From Primula veris (taxonomy: Eukaryota > Streptophyta > Magnoliopsida > Ericales > Primulaceae), in NCBI GenBank assembly GCA_963682055.1, contig OY821742.1:8703816-8767815 (forward strand): a DNA stretch of 64,000 bases, written 5' to 3'. Made by a program: the position numbers and the translations under genes. The first letter of the stretch is position 1. Each line of letters begins with the position of its first letter. The notes beneath the pieces are model-generated. The model worked only from the letters and a program-made list of their open reading frames with translations, was not told the origin of the DNA and searched no databases. Positions 43,429-55,215 of the stretch are shown here, one piece after another.

Positions 43429-44946
43429 TGTTGGTTTCCGTGTACGAAATAACAATTAAATAATAATTAAAGGACTAAAAGAATAAACAAAAACCAGTGT
43501 AATCTTTATTAATTTCGAATTGGAAAGGAAATTAACGATTACAACATGTAGGTACTGAATAGTAATTAAAGCAAACGTTATTCAGATTATTATTAATTAA
43601 TAATCTGATGTACTGAATTGGTATTAATAGAAATTGTCGGACTGGAAAGTATAAACTTAACAGCCGGACTATTTTGATTTAAATTGAAATAACATGACTG
43701 AATTGAAACTATTCTAATTACTGAATTAAATTACAGAATTGAAATTACAGCAAAAAACAGAACTTTAAAGAAATTACAGAAAGGTAAAGACAGAATTGAA
43801 AAGCTACAGCTAAGGACAGCAAATTAAAATACTGAAATAAAATTACAGAATTGAAAAGACAATATAAATAATAACATAATTGAAATGAACAGAATTAAAA
43901 AGACGAGGCTACTGTTTAACAGTATGCCCTTAACCGATATTCGCCCAACCACCTTGATGTTTCTGGTTGCGTTGGCGCTTCGATCCCAAGGTACAACGTC
44001 TCGGATGACTCGCCGAAAACTGGCGACGAGTCAAGGTCGAGCTGTTGGTGGGTGGTTCTCTCTGATTCTAAAATGTAATGCTACTGTTTAGAGAGATGAT
44101 ATATGCTGCTTTGTTTTGATTTCAGAATGTTCTATTTGACATGTGGGGGGTCTGGCTATTTATAGGCTTGCTGAGTATCTCAGCCATTAAAGTCACTTTA
44201 CTACTGTCAGTTTTTTTTTTTTGAAATTCGAAACTGCAGTGTTAACTTTGCAATGAATTCATATTTATTGCAACAGTTACAGCTTTGCTGGAAGCTTTTT
44301 CCGATCAGGCACGCTTTTCCCGAACAGGCGCGCTTTCCCCGAATAGGCACACTTTTCCCGAACAGGCATGTTTTTCCCGAGCAGACGCACTTTTCCCGAA
44401 CAGGTGCGCTTTCCCCGAACATGCACACTTTTCCTGAAGAGGCGCGCTTTTCCTGAAGAGGCGCACTTTTCCCGAACAGACGCACTTTTCCCGAACAGGC
44501 ACGCCCGACGAGCAAGTGCGTCCGACGAGCAAGTGTACCCGACGAGCAAGTGGGCCCGACGAGCAAGCGCAAGTGTGGTACACAATACACATGTGTATGT
44601 GGACACACTACTTAATATCCACATGGGATACCTTAGTATATATATATTGTAAAAATGACACTTCATTTTCCAATGTGGGACAAATCTCAATGAGTTATCC
44701 TCATTAAACCCATTTTCCAACATTAAAAGTTTTCCTCTTTCTCAACCCCAATCTTTGACGTCAATTTACATTCACTCCCATTCTCCAAATAGGTCATGCG
44801 ACATACCGTTACGAAACTTGTCATACCATCTACTCAACCGTCTTGAGTATGGTGCCAAAAGACAACGGCTGTCACTTGGAATCTGGACTCAAAGATGGTC
44901 TCGTGACCATTCAAAAACTACCGTGTTAAACATGGTTTTTCCAACA
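43429..44946 (-). repeat. 3' LTR of copia element 1 (1518 bp)
   Basis: TGTTGGTTTCC..TTTTTCCAACA. It includes a 19-bp minisatellite at 44295-44504 and a 16-bp one (CCGACGAGCAAGTG) at 44508-44572. It is uninterrupted at the site (44632) where the sister LTR carries an insertion. Confidence 0.9.
44295..44504. repeat. 19-bp minisatellite in the LTR (about 11 units)
   Basis: Units such as CGCTTTTCCCGAACAGGCA. About 11 units here against about 16 in the sister LTR (53320-53615). The reading frames with GKSAPVREKRACSGK are by-products of the repeat in several frames. Confidence 0.9.
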
Positions 44947-45503
44947 ATCCCCCACATGAATGCAATTGGCTTAAAAGCCCATGTCCTAAATGAAAATCAA
45001 GAGAACCACAAAAGTTCACTGCCTAAGGTCAGGTAGCATGCGCCTTGACCCTGCCATAGCGGAGTACCACCCAGAATACTGCTATTAGGTAGCGGTAAAG
45101 CCTTGAACCATCAAGCTTTGTGTATCCCCGAATGGCACCCGCACAGTGCCCTCTCTACCCACGTACTAAGCCCTTTAGTTGTTGTCCATATTTGGCCTGG
45201 ACTGCCTTGGCAACTTCAACTGAGTGCTCTAGTGAATTAGCCCAAGCTCATCACATGGTACCGGCCTTACACACTCGTTATAGGTGTTCCAAGTCGAAAG
45301 TGTCCTGACTCACTTTACTCGACCGTCGAGTTACTTGGATCATTAAGAGCCTCAAGCTCACCCTTACAATGGTACAGGTCTATCACTCTGTCATCGCAGA
45401 AATGGGCTGGGAACTCCAGGTTCCCGAGTACTTTGTTCGGTTGCCCTCACAGTTCAGTTTCCCTTTGAACCTATCAAGAAGTATTCCGTTTAGGTTGGGT
45501 TGC
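44947..45503 (-). other. Copia element 1, region between pol and the 3' LTR
   Basis: Non-coding sequence between the end of the RNase H domain and the polypurine tract (CATGTGGGGGATTG on the minus strand, adjacent to the LTR). Nothing else is seen. Confidence 0.65.
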
Positions 45504-48211
45504 CTATGGGGGGGCCACCAATTTAATGGGTTTTAATCCCATTCCGTTCGATAATGTTTCGACTCTTACTTGAGTCAAGCCTTTTGTTAATGGATCCGCT
45601 ATGTTTTCCTTTGATCTCACAAAATCTAAGGATACCACACCATTGGATAACAATTCCCTTACGGATTTATGTCTCCGACATATATGTCGAGACTTTCCAT
45701 TATACATATGATCCTGAGCCCGCACAATAGATGATTGACTATCACAATGCATGCTTATTGCGGGAACAGGTTTTGGCCACATTGGAATACCTTCCAAAAG
45801 ACTTCTCAGCCAGTCTGCCTCTTCGGTTGCTAAGTCTAACTCTATGAATTCAGATTCCATAGTTGACCTTGCAATACACGTCTGTTTGGAGGATCTCCAA
45901 GACACAACAGCTCCTCCCATTATAAACACATATCCACTCGTGGACCTTGTGCTATTGGAGTCTGATATCCAGTTGGCATCTGAGTACCCTTCCAGTACCG
46001 CTGGATATCTGGTATAGTGCAGCCCGTAATCGGCTAAAAACCTCATATATCTGAGAAGTTTCATTATGGCCTTCCAGTGTTCCTCATTCGGATTACTGGT
46101 GTACCTCCTCAGTCTACTCACTGAGTTTGCTATGTCTGGTCTAGTGCAATTCATTATATACATGATACTTCCTATGACTCAAGAGAATTCCAATTGATTC
46201 ACACTCTTATCGAAATTCTTTTTCAGGTTACAGTTGAACTCAATTGGGGTTCTAGACATCGCCTTACTGCCCTTGTCAAACTTGTCTAATTCTTGTTTAA
46301 CATAGTGACCTTGTGACAAGGCATACCCCTGTGATGTTTTGGTAATCTTCATACCAAGTATTACATCAGCTATACCCAGATCCTTCATATCGAAGTGTTG
46401 TGACAACATTTTCTTTGTGGAACTGATTCTATAAGTACTCCCTATTATGATCATGTCATCCACATAGAGACAGACTACGACACAGTCTCTTCCACTTTCT
46501 TTAGAGTAGACACATTTATCGCACTCATTAATGCGAAAACCATTTGATAGCATAATTCTATCAAACTTTTCGTGCCATTGCTTTGGCACTTGTTTGAGTC
46601 CATATGGAGACTTTACAAGTTTACACACTTGGTGCTCTTTACCAGGAACTACAAACCCTTCCGGTTGTTACAAGTAAATCTCTTCTTCCAGTTCTCCATT
46701 TAGAAACGCCGTCTTTACATCCATTTGATGTATTTCCATATCAAACAAAGCTGCGAGAGCCTGAAGCCTTTTACTACAAGTCTCGCCTTGTATTTCTCAA
46801 TCGTGCCGTCAACCCTTAACTTCCTCTTGAAGATCCACTTGTGACCTAGGGGCTTACATCCTCTCGGAAGATCCACTAGTTCCCAAGTGTGGTTTTGCAT
46901 GATTGATTCAATCTCATTTTGAATATATTCTTCCCAATATTGGGAATCCGGTGTTGACATTGCTTGTTTATATGTCACCGGTTCGCCTTCAACCATGAAG
47001 GTTAAGAAATCAGGTCCAAAGGAAGTTTCCTTCCTTGCCCTTTTGCTACGCCGAGGCTCTTCCTCTTCCTCTGTCGGTTCACTTGCCCCCACATTTCCTT
47101 CACTATTCAACTCTTGAGTTGGTACAGATGTAGGTAATTTACAGGGAAAGATATCCTCAAAGAAAGAGGCCTCTCGTCTTTCCATATACGTATCTACGTG
47201 CACATCGGGGTTGTCTGACTTGTGCACGAGAAACCGATATGCACTACTATTATGTGCATATCCAATGAACACACAGTCCACCGTTTTAGGACCAATTCTC
47301 ATCCTCTTAGGAGTGGGAACTAGGACCTTTGCGAGACAATACCAAACCCGCTGGTTCTTATAACTGGGTTGATGACCTTTCCATAATTCATATGGAGTCT
47401 TACCTCGCTTCTTATGTGGTAACTTGTTTAAAAGATAGTTTGCGGAAAGTATCGCTTCCCCCCATATTTTCTGGGGTAATCCAGAACTGATTAGCATAGC
47501 ATTCATCATTTCCTTTAGCGTTCTATTTTTACGCTCAGCAACCCCATTTTGCTCGGGAGTGTATGGGGCTATGGTTTGATGTATAATGCCGCTTTCAGCG
47601 CATATCTGTTCAAACGGTGATTCAAATTCACCGCCTCTATCACTTCTCAATGTTTTAATTTTTCTATTGAATTGATTTTCAACTTTGGTCTTATAAAGAG
47701 CGAATTTCTTTACTGCTTCGTCTTTACTTCTCATTAAGTAAACATAACAGTATCTAGTACAATCATCTATAAAGGTGATAAAGTACTTTTTCCCTCCTCG
47801 TGTTTATATAAACTTTAAGTCACATACATCCGTGTGTATTAGACCGAGAGGTTCACTTTCTCGTTCAACATGTTAAAACGATGATTTTGTTAATTTTACC
47901 TCTACACAAATCTCACATTTGTGTTGCTTATCAAAAACGAAATTTGGTATTAGTTTTAGTGAAATTAATTTCTTTAAACAATTATAATTCACGTGACCTA
48001 ATCTATCATGCCACAAATGAAATGACTCAAATAAATAATCAAAATTAGAATTTTTATTGGCCTCTTGGGCAACAGTCATTATATCACTAGTGCTAGCCTC
48101 AGCTTTAGCACCTTTATTGAGAGCAGGTGTCCCTACGTTTAACTTAAACATGTCGTTGGCCATATAGCCACGGCCTACATAGACACCATTTTTGGTGATT
48201 ACAATTTTATC
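45504..48211 (-). pseudogene. Copia element 1 pol: GAG-pre-integrase, integrase, reverse transcriptase, RNase H, frameshifted
   Basis: In order on the minus strand: GAG-pre-integrase zinc region (LWHDRLGHVNYNCLKKL, CEICVEVK; 48200-47873), integrase with LRSDRGGEF and PEQNGVAERKNRT (47734-47100), reverse transcriptase start (ESIMQNHTWELVDLPRGCKP; 46900-46715), RT core with CLYVDDMIIIG (46628-46179) and RNase H with YSDANWISD and [18 protein letters not shown] (46163-45504). Frames change at about 47735-47873, 46629-46715 and 46164-46179, and stops lie in the first gap, so no polyprotein can be made. The left part of the reading stops at 48211, where the gypsy LTR begins. Confidence 0.9.
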
Positions 48212-49289
48212 TGTCACGTCCCAAATTTCAGTAAAACCCGAGACATGACTTTGAAAACTAAAGAAAACACACTTGAAGAGAATACAACTTTCTAAGCACT
48301 CGTCTCCGACTTATATTACACCAAAAATTATATTACATCAGTACGTTTCCTACACAACTACTCCTAATGTACATCATTTATAAAGTATTACACCAAACTA
48401 AATAGGCTATGAGTGTCTAGGCTACCCACACAACCCAAAAATCTAGCCCGCTCGCAGTCCCGCCCAACAGCTTAACCTGTCCTGGAACTCTGTACATCCG
48501 TACCTCCACCTAGAATAATAAAATAAACAAAGACGAGAAAACGAAGGAAAAGAGTGAGTCAACTATTCATTATATATATATAAGTCAACAAACTAAAAAT
48601 AAATAAATAATGCAATGCATATATATTTAGTTATTTATATATGTATTTTGTCTTTTTTATTTTTCCTCCGCTAACCTCCTCTACTACAACTACTTACGCC
48701 AAGTGGCATGACTCGATAAACGACTCAAATGTGTATAAAGTCGGATTCACAAATAAAGTGCCGGATCACTCCTCAGATCCACGTATGGAGTCAACTTCTC
48801 ATGAAACCATACGCCGGCTATTGCCGTATTTTCCGTGAGCACCAGGCCCACCGGAACCCATTTTGGCACGTGAACCCTAAAAGAAATATAAAAGACTGAC
48901 CACCAGAACTGACTGACAACCAACTCATCTACCTCCAACCACACTTTAGAATCCTCATTTTAGCTCATTTTAAGGCATAAACAATGAACAATAAAATGGT
49001 TACACACTTCAAAACCATAAATAGAGTAATTACTCAACAATAATTGGCAACAGTACTACAATTTATTCAAAAATCCAGTAACTATAGCATAACTAAGTAA
49101 TGATATTAACTGCGGGGGCACCTGGAGGCCTATCGAGTACATCTAGCTTAATAACAAGCTGTTGTAGAGTAATAATCGATTAACAAATAACAGTAATGGA
49201 GCAATTAAGGTGTAAGACAACGAAAAAAAAATGGTCTGAAAACTCAAACGAAATAATCCTTGTAGCATGTACCTTAGCAAAACCATATA

Positions 49290-50073
49290 CAGTATAAACT
49301 CTATAAAATAATACACTTGGAACCACCAAAATTTATTAATTAAAAGAATTATTAATTAATCGATAAATTAATAATTAATAATTTATATATTAATTAATAT
49401 TTTATTAATTTATAGTAAAATACTTAGTTTACAAATACCTTTCAAGCTTCCACTTAATTATTGTATACAATGCATGTATATCAAATGAAGGGCCCAATTT
49501 GAAAGAAACCTTCAATCTCCCACCTTATTATGCTTCTTGTGTTCAATGTATCACTTTATGGACATTAAAAATATTTTCTATATAAATACAAGATCAAAAT
49601 ATGTTAACATAAACAAATCATACACATAACATGGCTTCCCATCTTAAAGGTGTGAAAAAAACAACAATGACCGACGAGATTCGAAGAAGCACGACAAGGA
49701 TAATCCAAGTCTCACTCAAAAGCAATTGCAAGAATGGGTTCTTAGTAACTATGAGAAAACAACACCATAAGTTCTTACAAAGATAAGGAAAATTAGAGAC
49801 GAGATTCAAGGAGAAATTGATTTCAACAAAAAACAAAAGACAATTGAGTCATTTTTCAAGAAATCTTCATAAATCATTCATGTAATATGTACTATATAAG
49901 GAATTATTAATTTATATTTTATATGGGGTCTATAGAAATTATCAAAAATGTATTATCTTATAATTTTAGCGAATTATTAATTTAGCACCCTATCCCCGAG
50001 TCGGGACCGGCCAAAAATATTATCTTAGAGAGTTTATTAAATAATCGAGTATTAATTTATCGAGTTTCTACTG
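49290..50073 (+). mobile_element. Pogo-like (Emigrant/Lemi1-type) transposon, internally deleted, 784 bp
   Basis: The terminal inverted repeats CAGTATAAACTCTATAAAAT and CAGTAGAAACTCGATAAATT stand between TA duplications (49288-49289, 50074-50075). These ends match the plant Emigrant/Lemi1 group of the Tc1/mariner superfamily. A coding remnant remains. 49681-49770 reads KHDKDNPSLTQKQLQEWV, like the start of a pogo/CENP-B-type DNA-binding domain, and after a TAA the same frame continues to 49872, ending QKTIESFFKKSS. The DDE catalytic part is missing. Confidence 0.8.
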
Positions 50074-50175
50074 TACTGTAAGACGTATAAGCTAACGAAA
50101 AAGTGAACTTAAATTCTGCAAGAAAACAAGTCCTTCAGTATCTCTTGGCTAACTATATTGATTAGTTATGCTCTT

Positions 50176-51443
50176 GTTGGCCCCGGTGCGGCTAAAAACT
50201 TAGAGGGGGTGAATAAGGTTTTTGGCGCTTTTCGCCTAATTAAAATTCTAAGCAACTAACCACCCAACTAATGCAATTCTAAGCTTAAACGTTTTAACAA
50301 GAGTTAATGAATTGCTAGAATTACTAAACGCAAACAAGAAAATAAGCAATAAAATAAGTTGCGTAAAGTAAAAGTAAGGGAAAGGAATTGACACCGCGAT
50401 TTATAGAGGTTCGGCAAACGCGCCTACGTCCTTTCCTCGGTACTACCGAGTATTTCACTAAAAATCTTCTTGCGGATATTACAAATCCTATTTAGCTCAA
50501 TCGACCGATTGGCTCACCCTCTACCCGAGGTTCCTATTCTTGATACAAGTGCAAGAGAACACGACTACGAGTCAATGACTCCCCCTCAATTTATGAGTAC
50601 CCGAATGAAAAGACCTAGAGCTTTTAAGCTTCACTTGCTTACAAAGCCTCTACCCGATCACTCGCTCACAAATATGAGTTTATAAATTACTCGTTACAAA
50701 TTTTGTTACAATAATGTAACTACACTCACTATTCTAATTGCTTCTTAAAAAGCTAATTGGTGAGTTTTTGATGATGATCGAGCTTGACTCTCTTTCTCCT
50801 TGATTTTCCTCTTTCTCGAATATATTCACCAAAATGGTGATATTTAGGGTTTTTTTAATGAGAGGTTGAAGGAGGTTAATTGGTGTATTGATTAGTTGTT
50901 TTGGAAGAGAGATTTGGTGGTATATATGGACCAAAAGGTCTGTTTTTCTGTTTTTGACCGTTGGCAGTGGTTGAGGCTTTTATTCAGTGGTTTAAGCTAT
51001 TTTTCAGAATAAGCTGAAAGGCTGTTTTCGAAAACTGCAGAAAACGATCGGTCGTTCTCTACAGTCGATCGGTCGTTTTTCAGAAAACGATCGGTCGTTT
51101 TTCAGAAAACGATCGGTCGTTTGTTAGAAACGATCGGTCGTTTTTTCGACCTGCTCACTGGAAGAATTTGGACCAAAAACGATCGGTCGTTTTTGTCCAG
51201 TCGATCGGTCGTTTTTCTTCTGGTCTAGGTTTTCTTCGAAAGCTTGTATCTTCTTCGTTTTAGCTCCGATTTTGGTTCCGTCTGAACCTGTGGCTTCGTT
51301 TTTCTGTGCTCTATCTTTCTGGCGATGAAATTTTCATTTACTTATTTTGGAAAAGACAATCATTATATCATCGAAATCGTAAAATCATTAAAGACATAAT
51401 CAACGTTATAATCAAAATCAATTATTGAACTCTAAGTTCAACA
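50176..51443 (-). repeat. Sirevirus-like copia solo LTR with CGATCGGTCG palindrome cluster
   Basis: TGTTGGCCCC..AAGTTCAACA, 1268 bp, with the TSD GCTCT on both sides (50171-50175, 51444-51448). The minus strand is the sense strand. The U5 end carries CTTAGAGGGGGTGAATAAGG (complement), typical of SIRE/Maximus-type LTRs, and GGACGTAGGCGCGTTTGCCG. Seven copies of CGATCGGTCG lie at 51044-51215. No internal part remains. Confidence 0.85.
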
Positions 51444-53319
51444 GCTCTGAAACGACAGGATATGCTAAAGGTTCCAGTTTTGTATATAATCGGAACCTTT
51501 GTACCAGCAACTATGATTGCGTTGCTATATTATTTAATAAAAAACAATTATAAAACAAAACAACAACTCGATTCCCGCACTAATACAACATAACGACTCC
51601 CCTTTAAGTACCAAAACGGTACCTTTATGAAGCTCAAAACCGGCTGGAAATACAGCAGTTGCGTAGTTGATTTACATCTTAAAATTGAGAGCAAGCCCGT
51701 AAGGAATCGTCTAAAACACATAAATAACCAAATACAGATATTATTAAGTACAAAACAGATTTTTGCAAGCTAATTTTAACCTACCAGAAAGGAGAGTTAA
51801 TTGACAAACCATACCTCAAAATAATCTCTACTTTACCAGCTACGCGTTGGCGAAATCCGTTCGAAAAACGGATCACCGAGGTAAAAGTTATTGAAGGTTA
51901 AAGGTAAAGAAATATTAAGAGTTTTTATTTTTATTTTATAAGTCTCTCTACTCTCTCTGTTTCTTTCTATTTCCCAGCCTGTATGTTTTTTTTTCTTTGT
52001 TTGTTTTTCATACCTAAAGATACATATATGTATATATATATTAGATTAACATGAGACTGTCCCAAATTTCCACTTGTTTATTTTTTTTGTCTTACTAGAC
52101 ATTATATTATTGTACATAGTATAATATAATTTTTATTTTTTTTTAAACAGATACATCAACTATTACCCTCTCTCTATATAAATATAAATATAAATATAAA
52201 TATAAATATAAATATAAATATAAATATATATAGTATATATATATTGCCAAATTTATATCATACAAGTATATTTGAAATACTACATTTTTGAAATACTACA
52301 TTTTCTATATTTGTACTTTGAATAAATATATATATAAAACTCGGGTTATTACATCCTCCACAAGTTATAAAATTTTCGTCCTTTAAAAAAAACCAAATAA
52401 TAATTGTATTAATTAATACACGAAAGAAACAATAGATAATCGGTTAAGATTGTTGGTTTCCGTGTACGAAATAACAAATAAACAATAATTAAAGGACTAA
52501 AAGAATAAACAAAAACCAGTGTAATCTTTATTAATTTTGAATTGGAAAGGAAATTAACGATTACAACATGTAGGTACTGAATAGTAATTAAAGCAAACGT
52601 TATTCAGATTATTATTAATTAATAATCTGATGTACTGAATTGCTATTAATAGAAATTGTCGGACTGGAAAGTATAAACTTAACAGCCGGACTGTTCTGAT
52701 TTAAATTGAAATAACAGGACTGAATTGAAACTATTCTAATTACTGAATTAAATTACAGAATTGAAATTACAGCAAAAAACAGAATTTTAAAGAAATTACA
52801 GAAAGGTAAAGACAGAATTGAAAAGCTACAGCTAAGGACAGCAAATTAAAATACTGAAATAAAATTACAGAATTGAAAAGACAATATAAATAATAACATA
52901 ATTGAAATGGACAGAATTAAAAAGACGAGGCTACTGTTTAACAGTATGCCTTTAACCGATATTCGCCCAACCACCTTGATATTTCTGGTTGCGTTGGCGC
53001 TTCGATCCCAAGGTATAACGTCTCGGATGACTCGCCAGAAACTGACGACGAGTCAAGGTCGAGCTGTTGATGGGTGGTTCTCTCTGGTTCTAAAATGTAA
53101 TGCTACTGTTTAGAGAGATGATATATGCTGCTTTGTTTTGATTTCAGAATATTCTATTTGACATGTGGGGGGTCTGCCTATTTATAGGTTTGCTGAGTAT
53201 CTCAGCCATTAAAGTCACTTTACTACTGTCAGTTTTTTTTTTCGAAATTCGAAACTGCAGTATTAACTTTGCAATGAATTCATATTTATTGCAATAGTTA
53301 CAGCTTTGCTGGAAGCTTT

Positions 53320-53615
53320 TCTCGATCAGGCACGCTTTTCCCGAACAGGCACGCTTTTCCCGAGCAGGCGCACTTTTTCCGAGCAGACGCACTTTTCCCG
53401 AACAGGTGCGCTTTCCCCGAACAGGCACGCTTTTCCCGAACAGACGTGCTTTGTCCGAACAGGCACGCTTTTCCCGAACAGACGCGCTTTTCCCGAACAG
53501 GCGCGCTTTTCCCGAACATCGCGCTTTTCCCGAACATGCGCGCTTTTCCCGAGCATGCGCACTTTTCCCGAGCAGGCACCCTTTTCCCGAGCAGGTGCAC
53601 TTTTCCCGAGCAGGT
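53320..53615. repeat. 19-bp minisatellite in the LTR (about 16 units)
   Basis: Same units as at 44295-44504 (CGCTTTTCCCGAACAGGCA), with five more copies. Open frames across it on both strands are by-products. Confidence 0.9.
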
Positions 53616-53712
53616 GCGTCCGACGAGCAAGTGGGCCCGACGAGCAAGCGCAAGTGTGGTACACAATACACATGTGTATATGGACACACTACTTAATATC
53701 CACATGGGATAC

Positions 53713-54892
53713 TATTGAACTTAGAGTTCAATAATAGATTTTGATTATAACTTTGATTATGTTTTTAATGATTTTATGATTTCGATGATATAACGCTTGT
53801 TTTTTCCAAAAGTAGTAAATGAAAATTTCAGAAAGATAGAGCACAGAAAAACGAAGCCACATGTTCAAGCGGAACCAGAATCGGAGCTAAAACGAAGGAG
53901 TTATGAGCTTTCGAAGAATAACGAGAAGACCGAGAAACTGCCAGAGAAAACGACCGATCGTCTGTACAAAAACGACCGATCGTTTTTGGTCCAAATTCTT
54001 CCAGAGAGCTCGTCTGAATAACGACCGGTCGAAACTCAGAAACGACCGATCGTTTTTTGAATAACGACCGATCGACTGCAGAAAAACGACTGATCGTTTC
54101 TGCAGTTTTCGAAAACAGCTTTTCAGCTTATTCTGGAAAGTTGCTTAAAACCAGTGGAAAATAGCCTCAACCACTACCAATGGTCAGATAAACAAAAAAC
54201 AGACCTTTGGTCTATATAAACAAGCCCAATCTCTCTCCCAAACTACCAATTAATATATAGATCATCATCCTTCAACCTCTATCCATACAAACCCTAAAAA
54301 TCACCATTTTGGTGAAATAATTCGAAAAATAGGGAAATTGAAGAAAAAGCAATTCGAGCTCAACAAAAGATCAAACATCATCAAAACCATATAATAGCTT
54401 ATTTAGAAGCAATCAAATTGTGGGTGTTGGTTCAATTTTCGATAAAATTGTAACGAGTGTTTTATAAACTCATTTTTGTGAGCGAGTGATCGGGTAGAGG
54501 CTTTGTAAGCAAGTGAAGTTTAAAAGCTCTAGGTCTTTTCATTCGGGACACTCATAAAGTGTGGGGGAGCTTAATCGGTTGATTAGCTCGTTAGGATTGT
54601 AATATCCGAAAAAAGATTATTAGTGAAATACTCGGTAGTACCGAGGAGAGGACGTATGCCGTTTGCCGAACCTCTATAAATCACAGTGTCATTTTCTTTC
54701 CCTAGCTTTTACTTTCCACAATATTTATTCTTGCTTATTATATTGCTTGCGTTTGGGTTGTTTAATGTTTATTAACGCTTAAGCTAAGAATTGCGAAAGT
54801 TGGGTTGTTAGTTGCACTTAGATTTTAATTAGGCGAAAAACGCCTAAACCTTATTCACCCCCCTCTAAGGTTTAGCCGTACCGGGTCCAACA
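53713..54892 (+). repeat. Sirevirus-like copia solo LTR, inverted relative to 50176-51443
   Basis: TATTGAACTTAG (TG mutated to TA)..CCGGGTCCAACA, with the TSD GATAC (53708-53712, 54893-54897). The sister LTR shows the empty site GGGATACCTTAG at 44626. The sense strand is plus, with a TATATAAAC box near 54214. Several ACGACCGATCGT copies lie at 53950-54100, and CCCCCCTCTAAGG lies near the right end. Confidence 0.9.
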
Positions 54893-55215
54893 GATACCTT
54901 AGTATATATATTGTAAAAATGACACTTCATTTTTCAATGTGGGACAAATCTCAATGAGTTATCCTCATTAAACCCATTTTTCAGCATTAAGAGTTTTCCT
55001 CTTTCTCAACCCCAATCTTTGACGCCAATTTTCATTCACTCCCATTCTCCGAATAGGTCATGCGACATACCGTTACGAGCATTGTTATACCATCTACTCA
55101 ACCGTCTTGAGTATGGTGCCAAAAGACAACGGCTGTCAGTTGGAATATTGACTCAAAGATGGTCTCGTGACCATTCGGAAACTACCATGTTAAACATGGT
55201 TTTTCCAACAGGATG

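Larger units (their letters stand above)
48212..52353 (-). repeat. Ty3/gypsy-type LTR nested in the copia element (itself interrupted twice)
   Basis: On the minus strand it runs from TGTAATAACCCGAG (52353) to GGGACGTGACA (48212). Just before its start (52354-52385) is a purine-rich stretch and AGGACGAAAATTTT, the usual end of gypsy pol followed by a polypurine tract. Subtracting the nested pogo element and solo LTR leaves about 2.1 kb. Only about 97 bp of gypsy interior remains (52354-52450) before the copia 5' LTR begins. An (AAATAT)n run lies at 52180-52230. Confidence 0.6.
43429..55210 (-). mobile_element. Composite Ty1/copia element with several nested insertions
   Basis: Flanked by the TSD GGATG (43424-43428 and 55211-55215). 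The 3' LTR is 43429-44946 and the 5' LTR 52451-55210, the latter enlarged by a solo LTR. The sense direction is minus. The polypurine tract is next to the 3' LTR (minus: CATGTGGGGGAT), and degenerate pol lies at 45504-48211. The part upstream of pol (PBS, gag) is missing and is replaced by a gypsy LTR with two further nested elements. By eye the LTRs differ at about 3% over their first 270 bp. Confidence 0.9.
52451..55210 (-). repeat. 5' LTR of copia element 1, split by a solo LTR
   Basis: 52451-53712 and 54893-55210 together match the 3' LTR. The 19-bp minisatellite has about 16 units here (53320-53615), and the 16-bp array only about two. I see no tRNA-Met primer site (TGGTATCAGAGC) next to it. 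Confidence 0.9.

Noticed and set aside
43885..44091. 68-codon frame in the copia LTR, repeated at 52907-53113
   Set aside because: Its conservation follows from LTR identity. A related solo LTR breaks the frame, and no domain is visible.
44207..44723. Long open frames with repeated GKSAPVREKRACSGK on the minus strand, and LFPNRRAFPEQ on the plus strand
   Set aside because: They read through the 19-bp LTR minisatellite. Since 19 is not a multiple of three, all frames stay open, and the same occurs in the sister LTR at 53144-53734.
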